A program made the translations under genes and the position numbers. From Sulfobacillus benefaciens (GTDB taxonomy: Bacteria > Bacillota > Sulfobacillia > Sulfobacillales > Sulfobacillaceae), in assembly GCA_003023695.1 (NCBI GenBank), contig PXYW01000004.1, positions 52,743 through 116,742 on the forward strand: 64,000 nucleotides of DNA. The letters run 5' to 3'. Below, piece after piece: positions 7,612 through 16,937 of the stretch. Every line of letters begins with the position of its first letter. Positions within the stretch are counted from its first letter, which is position 1. The notes under the pieces are model-generated. The model searched no databases, was not told where the DNA came from, and saw nothing but the letters and a program-made list of their open reading frames with translations.

Positions 7612-8844
7612 TTAGTCTTCATACTTTTTTAATACTAAAACAGCATTGTGTCCCCCAAAGCCGAAAGCATTTGATATACCTATTTTAAGCTGTGCACTTC
7701 TGGCTTTATGAGGTACATAATCAAGATCACATTCTGGATCAGGGTTCTCTAAATTGATCGTTGGTGGAATTATACCTTCCTGAAGGGTTTTGGCGAGGGC
7801 CACAGCTTCGACTCCTCCGGCAGCGCCTAGCGTGTGCCCCATCATTGATTTGTTGGCGCTTATCGCAAGTTTGCAGGCATATGCTCCAAACAGCCGCTTA
7901 ATGGCGCACGTTTCAGACACGTCCCCGATAGTACTCGTTGCATGGGCGTTTATGTGATCAACCTCTTCCAACGCAATCCCAGCATCTTCAATCGCTTCCT
8001 TCATAGCCTGAACTGCACCTGAACCATCCGGATCTGGTGCAACGATGTGGTACGCGTCGGCGGATGTACCGTATCCTATGACCTCAGCGTAAATATAGGC
8101 ATCACGTTGTTTCGCGTGTTCCAGCGTTTCCAACACCACTATTCCCGCACCTTCGGAAACTACAAACCCGTCCCGTTCAGCGTCAAATGGGCGACTCGCC
8201 TGCTGTGGTTCTTCATTACGAGTGGACAGAGCGGTCGCATTCCCCAATCCCGAAAGCGTGAGTTCGTTGATTGCAGCCTCTGTCCCGCCTGCGATGACAA
8301 TATCAGCCTTGTTATGCTGCAGTAGCCGATACGCCTCACCGATCGCATTGTTACCTGTAGCACACGCCGTCACAGGCGCCATGCATGGTCCCTTTGCCCC
8401 AAAATGGATACTTACTTGGGCTGCTGCCATATTTGTAATCATCATGGGCACCAACGTTGGACTCACTCGCTTGGGTCCACGATTGAGCAGGGTTTCATGA
8501 TTGTCTAATAACGTTTGAATACCACCAATGCCGCTCCCAATGTACACCCCAACTCGTTCAGGACTTTCGTTAGCCATGTTGATGTTTGCGTTGTCGATGG
8601 CTTGCTCTGCCGCAGCTAACGCAAATTGACAAAACCGATCCATTCGACGACCCTCGCGACCAAATAAGGTGTCGGGATAAAAGGCTCGAACGATTCCTGC
8701 GATTTTTGATTTATGGTGTGTAACATCAAATGTGTCAATCTTGGATATTCCCGATTTTCCGGAAATAAGGGAATTCCAGAATTTATTTACCTCGTTTCCG
8801 AGTGGGGTTATCACGCCCATGCCAGTGATAACTACTCTTTCCAC
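7612..8844 (-). CDS. fabF: 3-oxoacyl-ACP synthase II
   Basis: A 410-residue elongating beta-ketoacyl-ACP synthase that condenses malonyl-ACP with acyl-ACP. The Cys-His-His triad is complete: the nucleophile in TACATGN, His in NAHATST, and His in SMMGHTLGAAGG. The C-terminal NAFGFGGHN is intact. I chose GTG 8844 because GGAGG lies 8 nt upstream; longer starts would include that site. It stands alone, away from other fab genes, and is more AT-rich than its neighbours. It is divergent from an MmyB-type regulator, which suggests acquisition as a pair. It could serve a specialised fatty-acid or polyketide-like pathway rather than bulk synthesis. Confidence 0.92.
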   Translation of the reverse strand: MERVVITGMGVITPLGNEVNKFWNSLISGKSGISKIDTFDVTHHKSKIAGIVRAFYPDTLFGREGRRMDRFCQFALAAAEQAIDNANINMANESPERVGVYIGSGIGGIQTLLDNHETLLNRGPKRVSPTLVPMMITNMAAAQVSIHFGAKGPCMAPVTACATGNNAIGEAYRLLQHNKADIVIAGGTEAAINELTLSGLGNATALSTRNEEPQQASRPFDAERDGFVVSEGAGIVVLETLEHAKQRDAYIYAEVIGYGTSADAYHIVAPDPDGSGAVQAMKEAIEDAGIALEEVDHINAHATSTIGDVSETCAIKRLFGAYACKLAISANKSMMGHTLGAAGGVEAVALAKTLQEGIIPPTINLENPDPECDLDYVPHKARSAQLKIGISNAFGFGGHNAVLVLKKYED

Positions 8845-8963
8845 TACGCATTCCTCCATTCGATATCTCTGTAGACAGGTTGCCATAAACTTTATCCTGG
8901 TACAGGTTGCCGTTTATACTGGTATGATGAGTAACACGATCACTTTATATGGAGGAGTACGCG
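8845..8963. promoter_or_regulatory. Divergent promoter region with direct repeats
   Basis: The 119-nt space between the fabF-like gene and the regulator contains two copies of ACAGGTTGCC (8875-8884 and 8902-8911), 27 bp apart, the second within CCTG-GTA-CAGG symmetry. Both genes also have near-identical starts (ATGGAGGA...GTG), where the ATG overlaps the ribosome site. The repeats are good candidate operators for the adjacent regulator; this is inference. Confidence 0.5.
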
Positions 8964-9797
8964 GTGAAAGATGTTACGCGACGGCAAGCGCTGTCCGAGT
9001 TTTTAAAGGCCCAAAGAGGCAAGCTACAGCCACATTCCGTTGGATTACCTGTTAGTGGTCGAAGGCGCACACCAGGTCTCAGGCGCGAAGAGGTCGCATT
9101 TCTGGCAGGGGTGAGTACCACTTGGTACACATGGCTGGAACAAGGACGAGATATTTCAGTGTCATCACAAGTACTGGACTGTATAGCCAATGCTCTTCGC
9201 CTGAATGAGGACGAACGTAAGTATTTGTTTATACTTGCTACTAGTCAACACGAGAATCCGGTACTGAAACCTAGTACTATAGAAATTAGTCCAGCGATAA
9301 ATCTGATTCTTAACGAATTACGTTATTTCCCAACCATTGCTTCGGATCGAAGGAGTAATGTTATTGGTTGGAACGAGGCTGCAGCCAAGGTATTCATTGA
9401 CTTCGGTTTAGTCCCTGCGCAAGAACGCAACATTTTGTGGATTTTATTCACGAGGAAAGAATTCAAAGTATTGGCGGGAAATTGGAATGATTTTATCCGT
9501 GGATTTGTGGCGATTTTTCGGTCGTATTATGGGCAGTTCATAGGTGACCCTTGGTATGCCGATTTTTTGAACAAGATTAGCGCCGAAAATCCTGAATTCC
9601 TGAGTTTCTGGAATCATAATGAAGTAAGTTCATCTCCTGAGGTGTTCATCGAATTCAGACATGCGAAGGCAGGAAAGATGCTGTTTGACCTAACTTCTTT
9701 GCAAATTCAGGGAAGTACTGATGTTCGAATTAGCGTATACACTCCATCGAAAGGATCAAACACAGAAGAAAAAATCAAGAATCTGATTCACAAGTAA
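8964..9797 (+). CDS. XRE-family regulator with MmyB ligand-binding domain
   Basis: A 277-residue protein. The N-terminal helix-turn-helix (about residues 30-85) carries RRTPGLRREEVAFLAGVS and WLEQGRD, signatures of the MmyB subgroup of XRE regulators. The C-terminal domain (about 100-270) contains the NVIGWNEAAAKVF segment of the PAS-like MmyB domain, which binds fatty acids in characterised members. GTG 8964 follows GGAGG by 8 nt. Divergence from a fatty-acid synthase gene fits a fatty-acid-responsive regulator of that gene. The DNA is AT-rich like fabF. Confidence 0.85.
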   Translation: MKDVTRRQALSEFLKAQRGKLQPHSVGLPVSGRRRTPGLRREEVAFLAGVSTTWYTWLEQGRDISVSSQVLDCIANALRLNEDERKYLFILATSQHENPVLKPSTIEISPAINLILNELRYFPTIASDRRSNVIGWNEAAAKVFIDFGLVPAQERNILWILFTRKEFKVLAGNWNDFIRGFVAIFRSYYGQFIGDPWYADFLNKISAENPEFLSFWNHNEVSSSPEVFIEFRHAKAGKMLFDLTSLQIQGSTDVRISVYTPSKGSNTEEKIKNLIHK

Positions 9798-10096
9798 CCC
9801 ATGGGTCGTATTGAATTAAACTGCCTGTTAGTCCATCCACAACTACCCGATTATAGTGTACACGACTGCTATCAGCTACGCTCCAATTAACGCAGAATTC
9901 TCCACTATGGGCGCGGTGATCAAGCACACAATATGATTTCGCATCCGCACGACGACACGCCAAAAACATCTGATCAATCCCGAAATACCCGAGATATTCT
10001 ACTATTACCATTGGTTATCTGCGATGATTCCTCTGTGAAACCAATGAGCTTCCGAAAACGTTATGCGGATGACAACGATCTGGGAGGCACCGATTT
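9798..10096. other. Intergenic region, no supported gene
   Basis: A minus-strand frame of 78 codons (9775-10011) covers much of this stretch and has reasonable amino-acid composition, but it overlaps the regulator's 3' end and has no properly spaced ribosome site. The lipoprotein gene downstream has a GGGAGG site. Confidence 0.4.
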
Positions 10097-11386
10097 ATGA
10101 AACGCTTGGCATTGCTTCTGTGGGGAATGGGCATCACTGTGGGAATGTCCGGTTGCGGTGCATTGAACGCGTCGGTTGCCGTGACACCACACCGCCATCA
10201 CGCTAAGTCCACCGCAACCCATCACATCACCCATCAAGCGTCCCCGCCCGGTTCTGCTTTCGTACCTTCAACAACCGTACAATGGCTGCGGTTGCCACTA
10301 CGCACCGTCTTTAGTCAACCAACCATGATTGGTGGCATGGCAGCAAATGATAACGGGCTGGTGCTGCAGGTAGAGTCATATACCCTGAACCAAAATGCTG
10401 TCCGAGGCACCGATCATGTGGTCCCGTGGAATCCCAAAAGTCAAGTACTGGGTATCCCATCTGCATCGTCGGGGATATCGTCAACCCCGACGCCTGTATA
10501 TCAACTGTTGCCTGGGGCGACTAGCAACTCTCCCCCTCGACTCATGAACGGCAAGAGCAGCGCTGCCATTTCTTGGCCTACTCAAATCTCTACGTATCAA
10601 TCCGGCCAAAACCCGGCTTCAACCCCATTTCAATTCGATAATCGCGTCATCGGCCAATCCGGCCAGTGGATTTGGGTAGCCCTAAAGGGTCCTGATCGTG
10701 CCAACTGGGATTTCCCCAGCGGGGTTTGGGGTTTTCGTCATTGGGATCGTTTGGTCGCGTTGAATGTCGCCACCGGCCAATACCGAATATTTTCTTTGCC
10801 CCGTTCATATTCTGAGACTCTCACCTATCCTCTTTGGTCGCAGCCTCCAGCATTTGCCACGGCCGCAACACATGTATACATTGGTATTGGCTCCTGGATA
10901 GGAACCTTTCCGGCAAACCCACTTCTCGCGGAGAAAATTCTCTATCGGGGTTCACCCTCGTCATCCCTTACCACCGCACGCATTCACCGGGCGCTCACAC
11001 TTATTAACCAAAACGCTTGGCAATCGGTTGATGCCGATGCGGCGTTTTGGAATTGCTATGTCATGAAAGACTCGAGCCGCCAAGCATGTCCCGCAGGTGA
11101 TGCAATGCCGTTTAGTTCCGCCTTAAGTCAGAGTCCCACGTATTTTAATCACGGGGATGTCGGATTTTCTCTAATATGGGCCAGCTTGCTGCCTATGCCG
11201 CATGAAGACGCCAAACAGCGGACTATTGCCATGCAATACCTTAATCAGGCGCTAAAGGCCAGCCTTTTGTATGACTGGATTGGCAACCCCAGCTCCCAAG
11301 CTATACGACATCAGTATCCCGATGGCCCGCCCTATGCCTTGCCGGGCTATTATCGAAAAAATGGGATGTATTGGGCAAAAACATAA
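10097..11386 (+). CDS. Secreted lipoprotein, unknown function
   Basis: A 429-residue protein with a lipoprotein signal: KR, a hydrophobic core, and the lipobox MSGC with Cys about residue 19. After export it should be lipid-anchored outside the membrane. A His/Thr/Ser-rich linker follows (about residues 30-55), then a Trp- and Pro-rich domain with no recognised motif and a C-terminus ending in NGMYWAKT. GGGAGG lies 9 nt before the ATG. It lies upstream of a small membrane-protein frame and an L,D-transpeptidase on the same strand, which suggests cell-envelope work. Confidence 0.75.
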   Translation: MKRLALLLWGMGITVGMSGCGALNASVAVTPHRHHAKSTATHHITHQASPPGSAFVPSTTVQWLRLPLRTVFSQPTMIGGMAANDNGLVLQVESYTLNQNAVRGTDHVVPWNPKSQVLGIPSASSGISSTPTPVYQLLPGATSNSPPRLMNGKSSAAISWPTQISTYQSGQNPASTPFQFDNRVIGQSGQWIWVALKGPDRANWDFPSGVWGFRHWDRLVALNVATGQYRIFSLPRSYSETLTYPLWSQPPAFATAATHVYIGIGSWIGTFPANPLLAEKILYRGSPSSSLTTARIHRALTLINQNAWQSVDADAAFWNCYVMKDSSRQACPAGDAMPFSSALSQSPTYFNHGDVGFSLIWASLLPMPHEDAKQRTIAMQYLNQALKASLLYDWIGNPSSQAIRHQYPDGPPYALPGYYRKNGMYWAKT

Positions 11387-11426
11387 CCGGAACGACACTG
11401 TGATTTTTGCCTCCAATGAGCAAGTG

Positions 11427-11633
11427 ATGCCCAAAGGCGGGGCTGTGGTCCCCGTAGAACCACAAACCGTGAATCCACGCCTGATCACATGGTTAATTCT
11501 CCACGCGGCGCTTGCCATTTTCTGGTATTATTGCTGTCGTAAAGTGCGATATTTGAGAATTTCTCGCAACCTCTTGGGAAACCGTGGCGTTGTTGTTATT
11601 GTACTTGGAATGAAAGAAGGCGATCTGATTTGA
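11427..11633 (+). CDS. Small single-span membrane protein, possible
   Basis: A 68-codon frame with one likely membrane helix (LITWLILHAALAIFWYY) followed by a basic RKVRYLRISRN stretch. Its TGA overlaps the TTG start of the L,D-transpeptidase gene (TTGA), an arrangement typical of coupled genes. The ribosome site is weak, and an in-frame GTG at 11400 is an alternative start. The support is the overlap and the membrane-like composition, so this remains tentative. Confidence 0.4.
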   Translation: MPKGGAVVPVEPQTVNPRLITWLILHAALAIFWYYCCRKVRYLRISRNLLGNRGVVVIVLGMKEGDLI

Positions 11634-13303
11634 GCGTGTCACATTCTCGAACACATAGGGGATTTCGTCCCTATCCGGCAGGTTCCCCGATTACTTGGAT
11701 TTGGATACCAGTGGTTTTCCTGGGAATCATTACTTTGTTCGTCCTATCGTTGCCGCGTGTCCGAACCACAGAAAGCCGAAGAGGACTTCTTCGGGTAACC
11801 TTAGGCGGATGGGGAGCCCAGGTGGCGGACGCGACATTCAGCTATGAAGGACACACCATAGCACTGGCTTTGCATCGCCAGCGTTTGATGCCTGACCGTG
11901 TTCTCCCTCCAGGGATTTTGGGATCAGTGCATTTGATTATACAGCACGCGCCTATTGTGAACTGGATTCCCGGAGAAAGCCAACACCTGCTGATTCCGGT
12001 CACAACCCCAGCAACTCCTACTGTGGCAGAGCCTCATATGACCCGGAGTGTTGCACCAGTCATGACGCTCGTCTTTCAAAAACCTGTGGCGATGGTCACT
12101 TACGCTACAGAGCATCACATGGGCACCGTGCGCCTAGCTGTGCCTCATCGCAGGGTTACCGTTGCCGTTGGTGTCACATCACCGGGAACCACCGGTTCCA
12201 TTACGGTACGTACTGCAGCGGCTCTTTGGGAATCCTTGGGCCCGGCAAATACCGTCCAATGGACAGCACCACCTTATCTTACCGCATCCAGCGCCCCGAA
12301 AACGGAAATATCCCCTAACTCGCCGTTAACGGTTACTTTTAGCCAACCGTTGACCCATCGAAACTTAAAACATTGGCAGGTGGCGCCAAAAACCCCGGGA
12401 TCATGGAGGGAAATCAGTGCAACCACGTATCAATATACCCCGGATTCAGCATTTGGATTCGGTCCCAATGCGTTGGTGGCAGTAACCATCCCCGGCGGAT
12501 TGAATGGTCCCCGCACCCGATCTGGGTCCTATCTGGCACACACGACCACCCTAACCTGGACCACAGATCCGGGATCCGTTCTGCGTTTGCAGCAATTATT
12601 GGCCGAAGAAGGCTATCTTCCCGTTACTTGGCAACCGGCAACACCAGACACCCACACACTGTCCGCCGAAATTTCGACGATTTATGATCCTCCCACTGGA
12701 ACATTTCAATGGAAATCCGAAAACTGGCCCCAAGCATTAAAAGATCTATGGGACCCTGGTAATTGGACCGTAATGATCAAAGGCGCAGTCATGCAATTTG
12801 AGCGCGTCAATGGATTGACTGTGGACGGCATTCCTGGACCGATGGTATGGAGAACCCTAATCGATGATCGGCTTTCGGGGCGCGTCAGTCCGGACGGTTA
12901 TACGTATATTTTTGTCACCGAAGATCTGCCGGAAACCATGGAACTATGGGATAACGGACGGTTGATCCTCTCTTCGGATGCCAACACAGGCATTCCTCAA
13001 ACGCCTACCTACCTTGGGACCTTTCCCATCTATGAGCGTTTGCCTTTCCAAATAATGCGCGGACATAATCCGGACGGGACGCCGTATGCCGATCCGGTGC
13101 ACTGGATTAACTATTTCAAGGGAGGCGATGCAGTGCATGCATTTCCTCGGGCGTCCTATGGGTTTCCGCAAAGTTTGGGCTGCGTGGAATTGCCACTAAA
13201 TATCGGACCCATTGTATACCAAACCGTGCACTATGGTACTTTGGTCACCGTAAATCCCCCGGGCGTATCCCCGGCGCCAGCAACTGCGTCTAGTTCATCG
13301 TAG
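11630..13303 (+). CDS. L,D-transpeptidase (YkuD family) with peptidoglycan-binding domain
   Basis: A 557-residue envelope enzyme that would form 3-3 or lipoprotein crosslinks in peptidoglycan. It has one N-terminal membrane anchor (about residues 21-43), a long Ig-like beta-rich region, a short PG-binding-like repeat (VNGLTVDGIPGPMVWRTL, about 390-410), then a C-terminal YkuD domain. There the catalytic cysteine lies in SLGCVEL and an upstream His in AVHAFPRA; the usual SHGC is SLGC here. The start is TTG at 11630, about 9 nt after AAGAAGG. Confidence 0.85.
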   Translation: MSVSHSRTHRGFRPYPAGSPITWIWIPVVFLGIITLFVLSLPRVRTTESRRGLLRVTLGGWGAQVADATFSYEGHTIALALHRQRLMPDRVLPPGILGSVHLIIQHAPIVNWIPGESQHLLIPVTTPATPTVAEPHMTRSVAPVMTLVFQKPVAMVTYATEHHMGTVRLAVPHRRVTVAVGVTSPGTTGSITVRTAAALWESLGPANTVQWTAPPYLTASSAPKTEISPNSPLTVTFSQPLTHRNLKHWQVAPKTPGSWREISATTYQYTPDSAFGFGPNALVAVTIPGGLNGPRTRSGSYLAHTTTLTWTTDPGSVLRLQQLLAEEGYLPVTWQPATPDTHTLSAEISTIYDPPTGTFQWKSENWPQALKDLWDPGNWTVMIKGAVMQFERVNGLTVDGIPGPMVWRTLIDDRLSGRVSPDGYTYIFVTEDLPETMELWDNGRLILSSDANTGIPQTPTYLGTFPIYERLPFQIMRGHNPDGTPYADPVHWINYFKGGDAVHAFPRASYGFPQSLGCVELPLNIGPIVYQTVHYGTLVTVNPPGVSPAPATASSSS

Positions 13304-13528
13304 TCACATCAATCTCTGTCTTTGGTGTCCCAACAGAGCTAGACTCAGATTCTGTTCTTATAGCTTGGATGTACTGACAATTGACCGAGAGGTTGATGTA
13401 CTGCGACAGGCCAGGCTCTTTCGTCGCAGTAACATCCAGGCTATAAGGCGGACTTAATGAAGCAGCAAATCCTGTTGACGAATTTAGAAGAAATCTTATG
13501 AGTCTATGAAAACTCTTGAATGCTGGCC

Positions 13529-13578
13529 TTGGGACATGAACGAAAACGCAGTATAATCGGAACATACCGACCGTATAG
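13529..13578 (+). promoter_or_regulatory. Promoter with overlapping operator for the lactonase/acyl-CoA synthetase operon
   Basis: The -35 TTGGGA (13529-13534) and -10 TATAAT (13552-13557) are 17 nt apart, close to sigma-A consensus. Immediately after, AACATACCGACCGTATAG (13561-13578) contains the inverted repeat ATAC-N5-GTAT over the expected transcription start. Both the boxes and the operator position resemble the acyl-CoA dehydrogenase promoter at 4067-4120. The rest of the 13304-13610 gap holds nothing recognisable. Confidence 0.7.
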
Positions 13579-13610
13579 TTTGAGAAATATTTTAATGAGG
13601 ATGGTGAACT

Positions 13611-14558
13611 GTGTTGACGAAGATTCCTTTGGTTGGCGGCCATCAAATCACCCCGGATCAGTTGGGATTTACCCTGATCCATGAACACTTGCGTACCGAA
13701 ACGGATGGCGTTCGATTTCAATGGCCCCATTTGTACGATGACAGGCGACAATTTGATCGTGCTGTGGAAGAAGTGACAAACGCGATGAAGCACGGTGTCC
13801 GCACGATTTGTGACCCGACTGTTCTTGGTTTGGGGCGCGATGCCCGTTTCATGGAGCAGGTAGTCAAAGAGTCTGGAGCTCAAGTAGTGGCAGCCACCGG
13901 TCTCTATACCTACCGGGATCTGCCCCATTATTTCGAGAATCGCTCCATCGACTTTATGGCCGATTTATTTGTCCGCGATATCACGCTGGGGATTCAAGGA
14001 ACCTCTACCAAAGCAGGATTCATTAAATTTGCCACTGACGAACCAGGCATCACCCCTGGAGTAGAAAAAGTAATCCGCGCTGCAGCCCGCGCCCATCGCA
14101 AAACCGGAGTTCCCATCATCACCCATTCCCACGCCCATAACAGTTCCGGCCTCGATCAAATCGCGTTACTAGAGGAAGAAGGCGCGGATTTATCGCATGT
14201 CGTCATCGGACATGTTGGCGATACTGACAACCTCGAGTACCTCATCACGGTGTTGAAGCGCGGGGTCTTTATCGGAATGGACCGCTATGGGCTGGACATC
14301 TACCTGCCCACCGAAAGACGTAATCAAACGGTCGTCTCGCTAATCGAACAAGGATATGCGGACCAGTTGCTGTTGTCACAGGATGCATGCGCCACTATCG
14401 ACTGGTTCGAGCCGGAAGAAATAACGGCCATGGTTCCCAATTGGAGCATGTCCTACATTCCCGAAACCATCTTGCCAGCGCTGAAAGCCTCTGGAGTAAC
14501 CGATGACCACATCCACAGGATGACGGTGGAAAATCCGCGTCGTTTATTTGATCAATAA
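13611..14558 (+). CDS. Phosphotriesterase-family lactonase-like hydrolase
   Basis: A 315-residue amidohydrolase-superfamily TIM barrel of the phosphotriesterase-like lactonase group. Metal ligands are recognisable: HEH (FTLIHEHLR), the bridging Lys (KAGFIKFAT), His in THSHAHNS, His in VIGHVGDT, and Asp in LSQDACAT. Such enzymes open lactones such as acyl-homoserine lactones or other oxo-lactones. GTG 13611 follows GAGG by 10 nt. The adjacent acyl-CoA synthetase, 18 nt downstream, suggests that the released hydroxy-acid is activated to CoA for degradation (inference). Confidence 0.88.
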   Translation: MLTKIPLVGGHQITPDQLGFTLIHEHLRTETDGVRFQWPHLYDDRRQFDRAVEEVTNAMKHGVRTICDPTVLGLGRDARFMEQVVKESGAQVVAATGLYTYRDLPHYFENRSIDFMADLFVRDITLGIQGTSTKAGFIKFATDEPGITPGVEKVIRAAARAHRKTGVPIITHSHAHNSSGLDQIALLEEEGADLSHVVIGHVGDTDNLEYLITVLKRGVFIGMDRYGLDIYLPTERRNQTVVSLIEQGYADQLLLSQDACATIDWFEPEEITAMVPNWSMSYIPETILPALKASGVTDDHIHRMTVENPRRLFDQ

Positions 14559-14576
14559 ATTAAGGGAGGATTTGCC

Positions 14577-16232
14577 ATGCAATCGATTTGGCTCAAATCA
14601 TGGCCGAAAGGAGTCCCCACGATATGGGAAAAGCCTACGGAAACGGTTGCCCAAAAAATTTTTTTGTGGGCCCAAGAGACTCCGGATCATACCGCCCTCA
14701 TATACTACGGCAGACGATTTAGTTATCAAGAGCTCGCCCAATGGGTCGGACGCACTGCAAATGCTTTGATAACCACCGGAATTAATCCTGGAGACCGTGT
14801 GTTATTATTCATGCAAAATACCCCTCAATTTGTGTTTAGTTACTTGGCGGCCCATGCTGTGGGCGCCGTGGTTGTCGCCGCCAACCCAATGTTTATGGCC
14901 GACGAGCTTCGCTATGAATTGGATGATAGCAAAGCCTCCGTTCTTATTGCCGGCAGAGAATTAGCCCCGGTGGTGGAAAAAGCGCTTATCGGCCAGGAAA
15001 GCATTCCAGTAATTTATGCTGACTTTGATGAATTTTTGCCGGACAATCCGGTTCCCGCAGTTCATGCGGACATGCGGCGCAACCCTCCGGAGATTCTCCC
15101 TCAACGCATGCTGTTTAGGCAGTGGGTTGCCTCGCTTGAAGCCATCGATCCCAAATCGCTGAACCTGGACCAGGATTTAGCCTTGTTGCAATACACCTCT
15201 GGCACCACGGGACAACCCAAAGGGGCGATGCTCCTGCACAAAAACGTATTGGCCAATGTCATGGGTTCTATCTTGTGGACAAAAGTCAATCAAGAATCGA
15301 TGCACATTGCTGTCCTTCCGCTGTTCCACGTGACAGGCATGGTGCACTCGTTCTTGGCTCCCTTATACGCAGGAGGCACGATTTTGTTAATGACCCGGTT
15401 TGAAACTCCTACTTTTGTTGAAGCCATCGACCACTATCGCCCTACCCATTGGGTCGGCATTGCCACCATGAATATTGCGGTAACGCAATTTCCGGACATT
15501 CAAAAATATCATCTTGATTCTCTCCAAGCCTGCATGTCCGGCGGCGCCCCTATCCCTATCCCAATTCTAGAAAAATTCCATGAGCTTACTGGCGCCTCTC
15601 TAATCGAAGGCTATGGTCTTAGCGAAACCATATCGCAGGTTACGGTGAATCCAATGGATCGGCCAAAAATGGGATCGGCAGGCATACCTGTGTTTGACGT
15701 GGACCTGCGGATTACCGAAATAGGGCAATTCGACCATGAGCTGACGCCCGGTGAAACCGGGGAAATATGGGTCAAAGGACCGCAAGTGATGGCAGGATAC
15801 TGGCAACGGCCCGAGGCTACAAAAGAGGTATTACGCGCCGATGGCTGGTTTGACACGGGAGATATTGGCTACGTCGATCCCGATGGCTATCTATTCATTT
15901 CCGGCCGCAGTAAAGAACTGATCAAGGTGTCGGGGTTTTCCGTATTTCCGGCCGAAGTCGAAAGCCTATTGTATAAGCACCCCGACATTGCCGAAGCGGT
16001 AGTTATCGGAGTACCTGACGCTTATCGTGGGGAAACGGTGAAAGCGTTCGTGGTGTTAAAACCAGGAGCCATTACTACTGGCGACCAAATCGTTGCTTGG
16101 GCGCGACAGGAAATGGCCGCCTATAAGGCACCGCGAGTAGTCGAGATCCGCGAATCGCTTCCCAAAAACGGGTCAGGCAAAATTATGCGGCGGCTTTTGG
16201 TCGATGAAGAAACCGCTCGCACTTCAGGTTGA
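14577..16232 (+). CDS. AMP-forming acyl-CoA synthetase
   Basis: A 551-residue adenylate-forming enzyme making acyl-CoA from a carboxylic acid, ATP and CoA. Motifs in order: the P-loop YTSGTTGQPKGAM (about residues 203-215), YGLSET, the TGD motif in WFDTGDIGY, the hinge GRSKELIKVSG, and the catalytic Lys in PKNGSGKIMRR. GGGAGG precedes the ATG by 7 nt. It is cotranscribed with the lactonase gene, and a hairpin follows. It probably acts on medium or long acyl chains; the exact substrate is unknown. Confidence 0.92.
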   Translation: MQSIWLKSWPKGVPTIWEKPTETVAQKIFLWAQETPDHTALIYYGRRFSYQELAQWVGRTANALITTGINPGDRVLLFMQNTPQFVFSYLAAHAVGAVVVAANPMFMADELRYELDDSKASVLIAGRELAPVVEKALIGQESIPVIYADFDEFLPDNPVPAVHADMRRNPPEILPQRMLFRQWVASLEAIDPKSLNLDQDLALLQYTSGTTGQPKGAMLLHKNVLANVMGSILWTKVNQESMHIAVLPLFHVTGMVHSFLAPLYAGGTILLMTRFETPTFVEAIDHYRPTHWVGIATMNIAVTQFPDIQKYHLDSLQACMSGGAPIPIPILEKFHELTGASLIEGYGLSETISQVTVNPMDRPKMGSAGIPVFDVDLRITEIGQFDHELTPGETGEIWVKGPQVMAGYWQRPEATKEVLRADGWFDTGDIGYVDPDGYLFISGRSKELIKVSGFSVFPAEVESLLYKHPDIAEAVVIGVPDAYRGETVKAFVVLKPGAITTGDQIVAWARQEMAAYKAPRVVEIRESLPKNGSGKIMRRLLVDEETARTSG

Positions 16233-16243
16233 TTCCTCAAAAA

Positions 16244-16296
16244 GGCAACGGCCACCACAATTTCTTGAGTGGCCGCTGCCAGAGGCTAAAGTTTTT
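16244..16296 (+). terminator. Terminator after acyl-CoA synthetase
   Basis: The arms GGCAACGGCCAC (16244-16255) and GTGGCCGCTGCC (16269-16280) form a 12-bp stem with one mismatch. A short GTTTTT follows at 16291-16296. The T-run is a little far from the stem, so efficiency is uncertain. Confidence 0.6.
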
Positions 16297-16385
16297 CCCT
16301 CGCAACGGCTATCATGTGTGCGTTTCGTGATATTCTCATTATGTGTTTGTCCAGCCACAACGAATTATTAGCAAAGGATGATTGT

Positions 16386-16937
16386 ATGGCAGTCGCACTG
16401 TTGGTTATCGACATCCAAAAAGACTACTTCCCAGGCGGAAGGATGCCTTTGGTGAACCCAGAATCGGCTGCAACTGCGGCTAAAAAACTTTTGGACGGTT
16501 TTCGCAGTCATCACTGGCCAGTGATTTTTATGCAACATGTATCACTGAACCCTACCGCCTCTTTTTTCTTACCCGACACAGACGGCATCGCCATTCATCC
16601 TTTGGTGGCTCCACAAACAGGGGAGACCATATTGGTCAAACACTACCCGAACAGCTTCCGGGAAACCAGGCTGCTGGAAGTATTACAACAACTACAGGTC
16701 ACCGAGCTGGTCATCTCAGGAATGATGACGCACATGTGCGTAGATGCATCGACCCGGCAAGCTTTCGACTTGGGACTGTCCTGCTTCGTCGCCTACGATG
16801 CCACGGCTACTCGTAGCCTCCAGTTTAATGGTCTGGCCACCTCGGCCACGGAAGTGCAAACCGCATTCTTGTCGGCTCTTAATGGGACATACGCACTAGT
16901 ACAGTCTGCGGCTTCAATTTTGGCGTCTCTGTTTTAG
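16386..16937 (+). CDS. Isochorismatase-family cysteine hydrolase
   Basis: A 183-residue alpha/beta hydrolase of the isochorismatase/nicotinamidase superfamily. The Asp-Lys-Cys triad is visible: Asp in VIDIQKDYF, Lys in LVKHYPNSF and the nucleophile Cys in GMMTHMCVDAST, preceded by the usual cis-peptide region. The ATG at 16386 has AAAGGA 8 nt upstream; an earlier ATG at 16314 is not preceded by a ribosome site. The last 59 nt overlap the convergent cytochrome c gene. The substrate cannot be assigned from sequence. Confidence 0.88.
   Translation: MAVALLVIDIQKDYFPGGRMPLVNPESAATAAKKLLDGFRSHHWPVIFMQHVSLNPTASFFLPDTDGIAIHPLVAPQTGETILVKHYPNSFRETRLLEVLQQLQVTELVISGMMTHMCVDASTRQAFDLGLSCFVAYDATATRSLQFNGLATSATEVQTAFLSALNGTYALVQSAASILASLF

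Noticed and set aside
13290..13928. Long minus-strand open frame (212 codons) overlapping the lactonase start
   Set aside because: It is antisense to a clearly coding gene and its promoter, matches no family and has no ribosome site.
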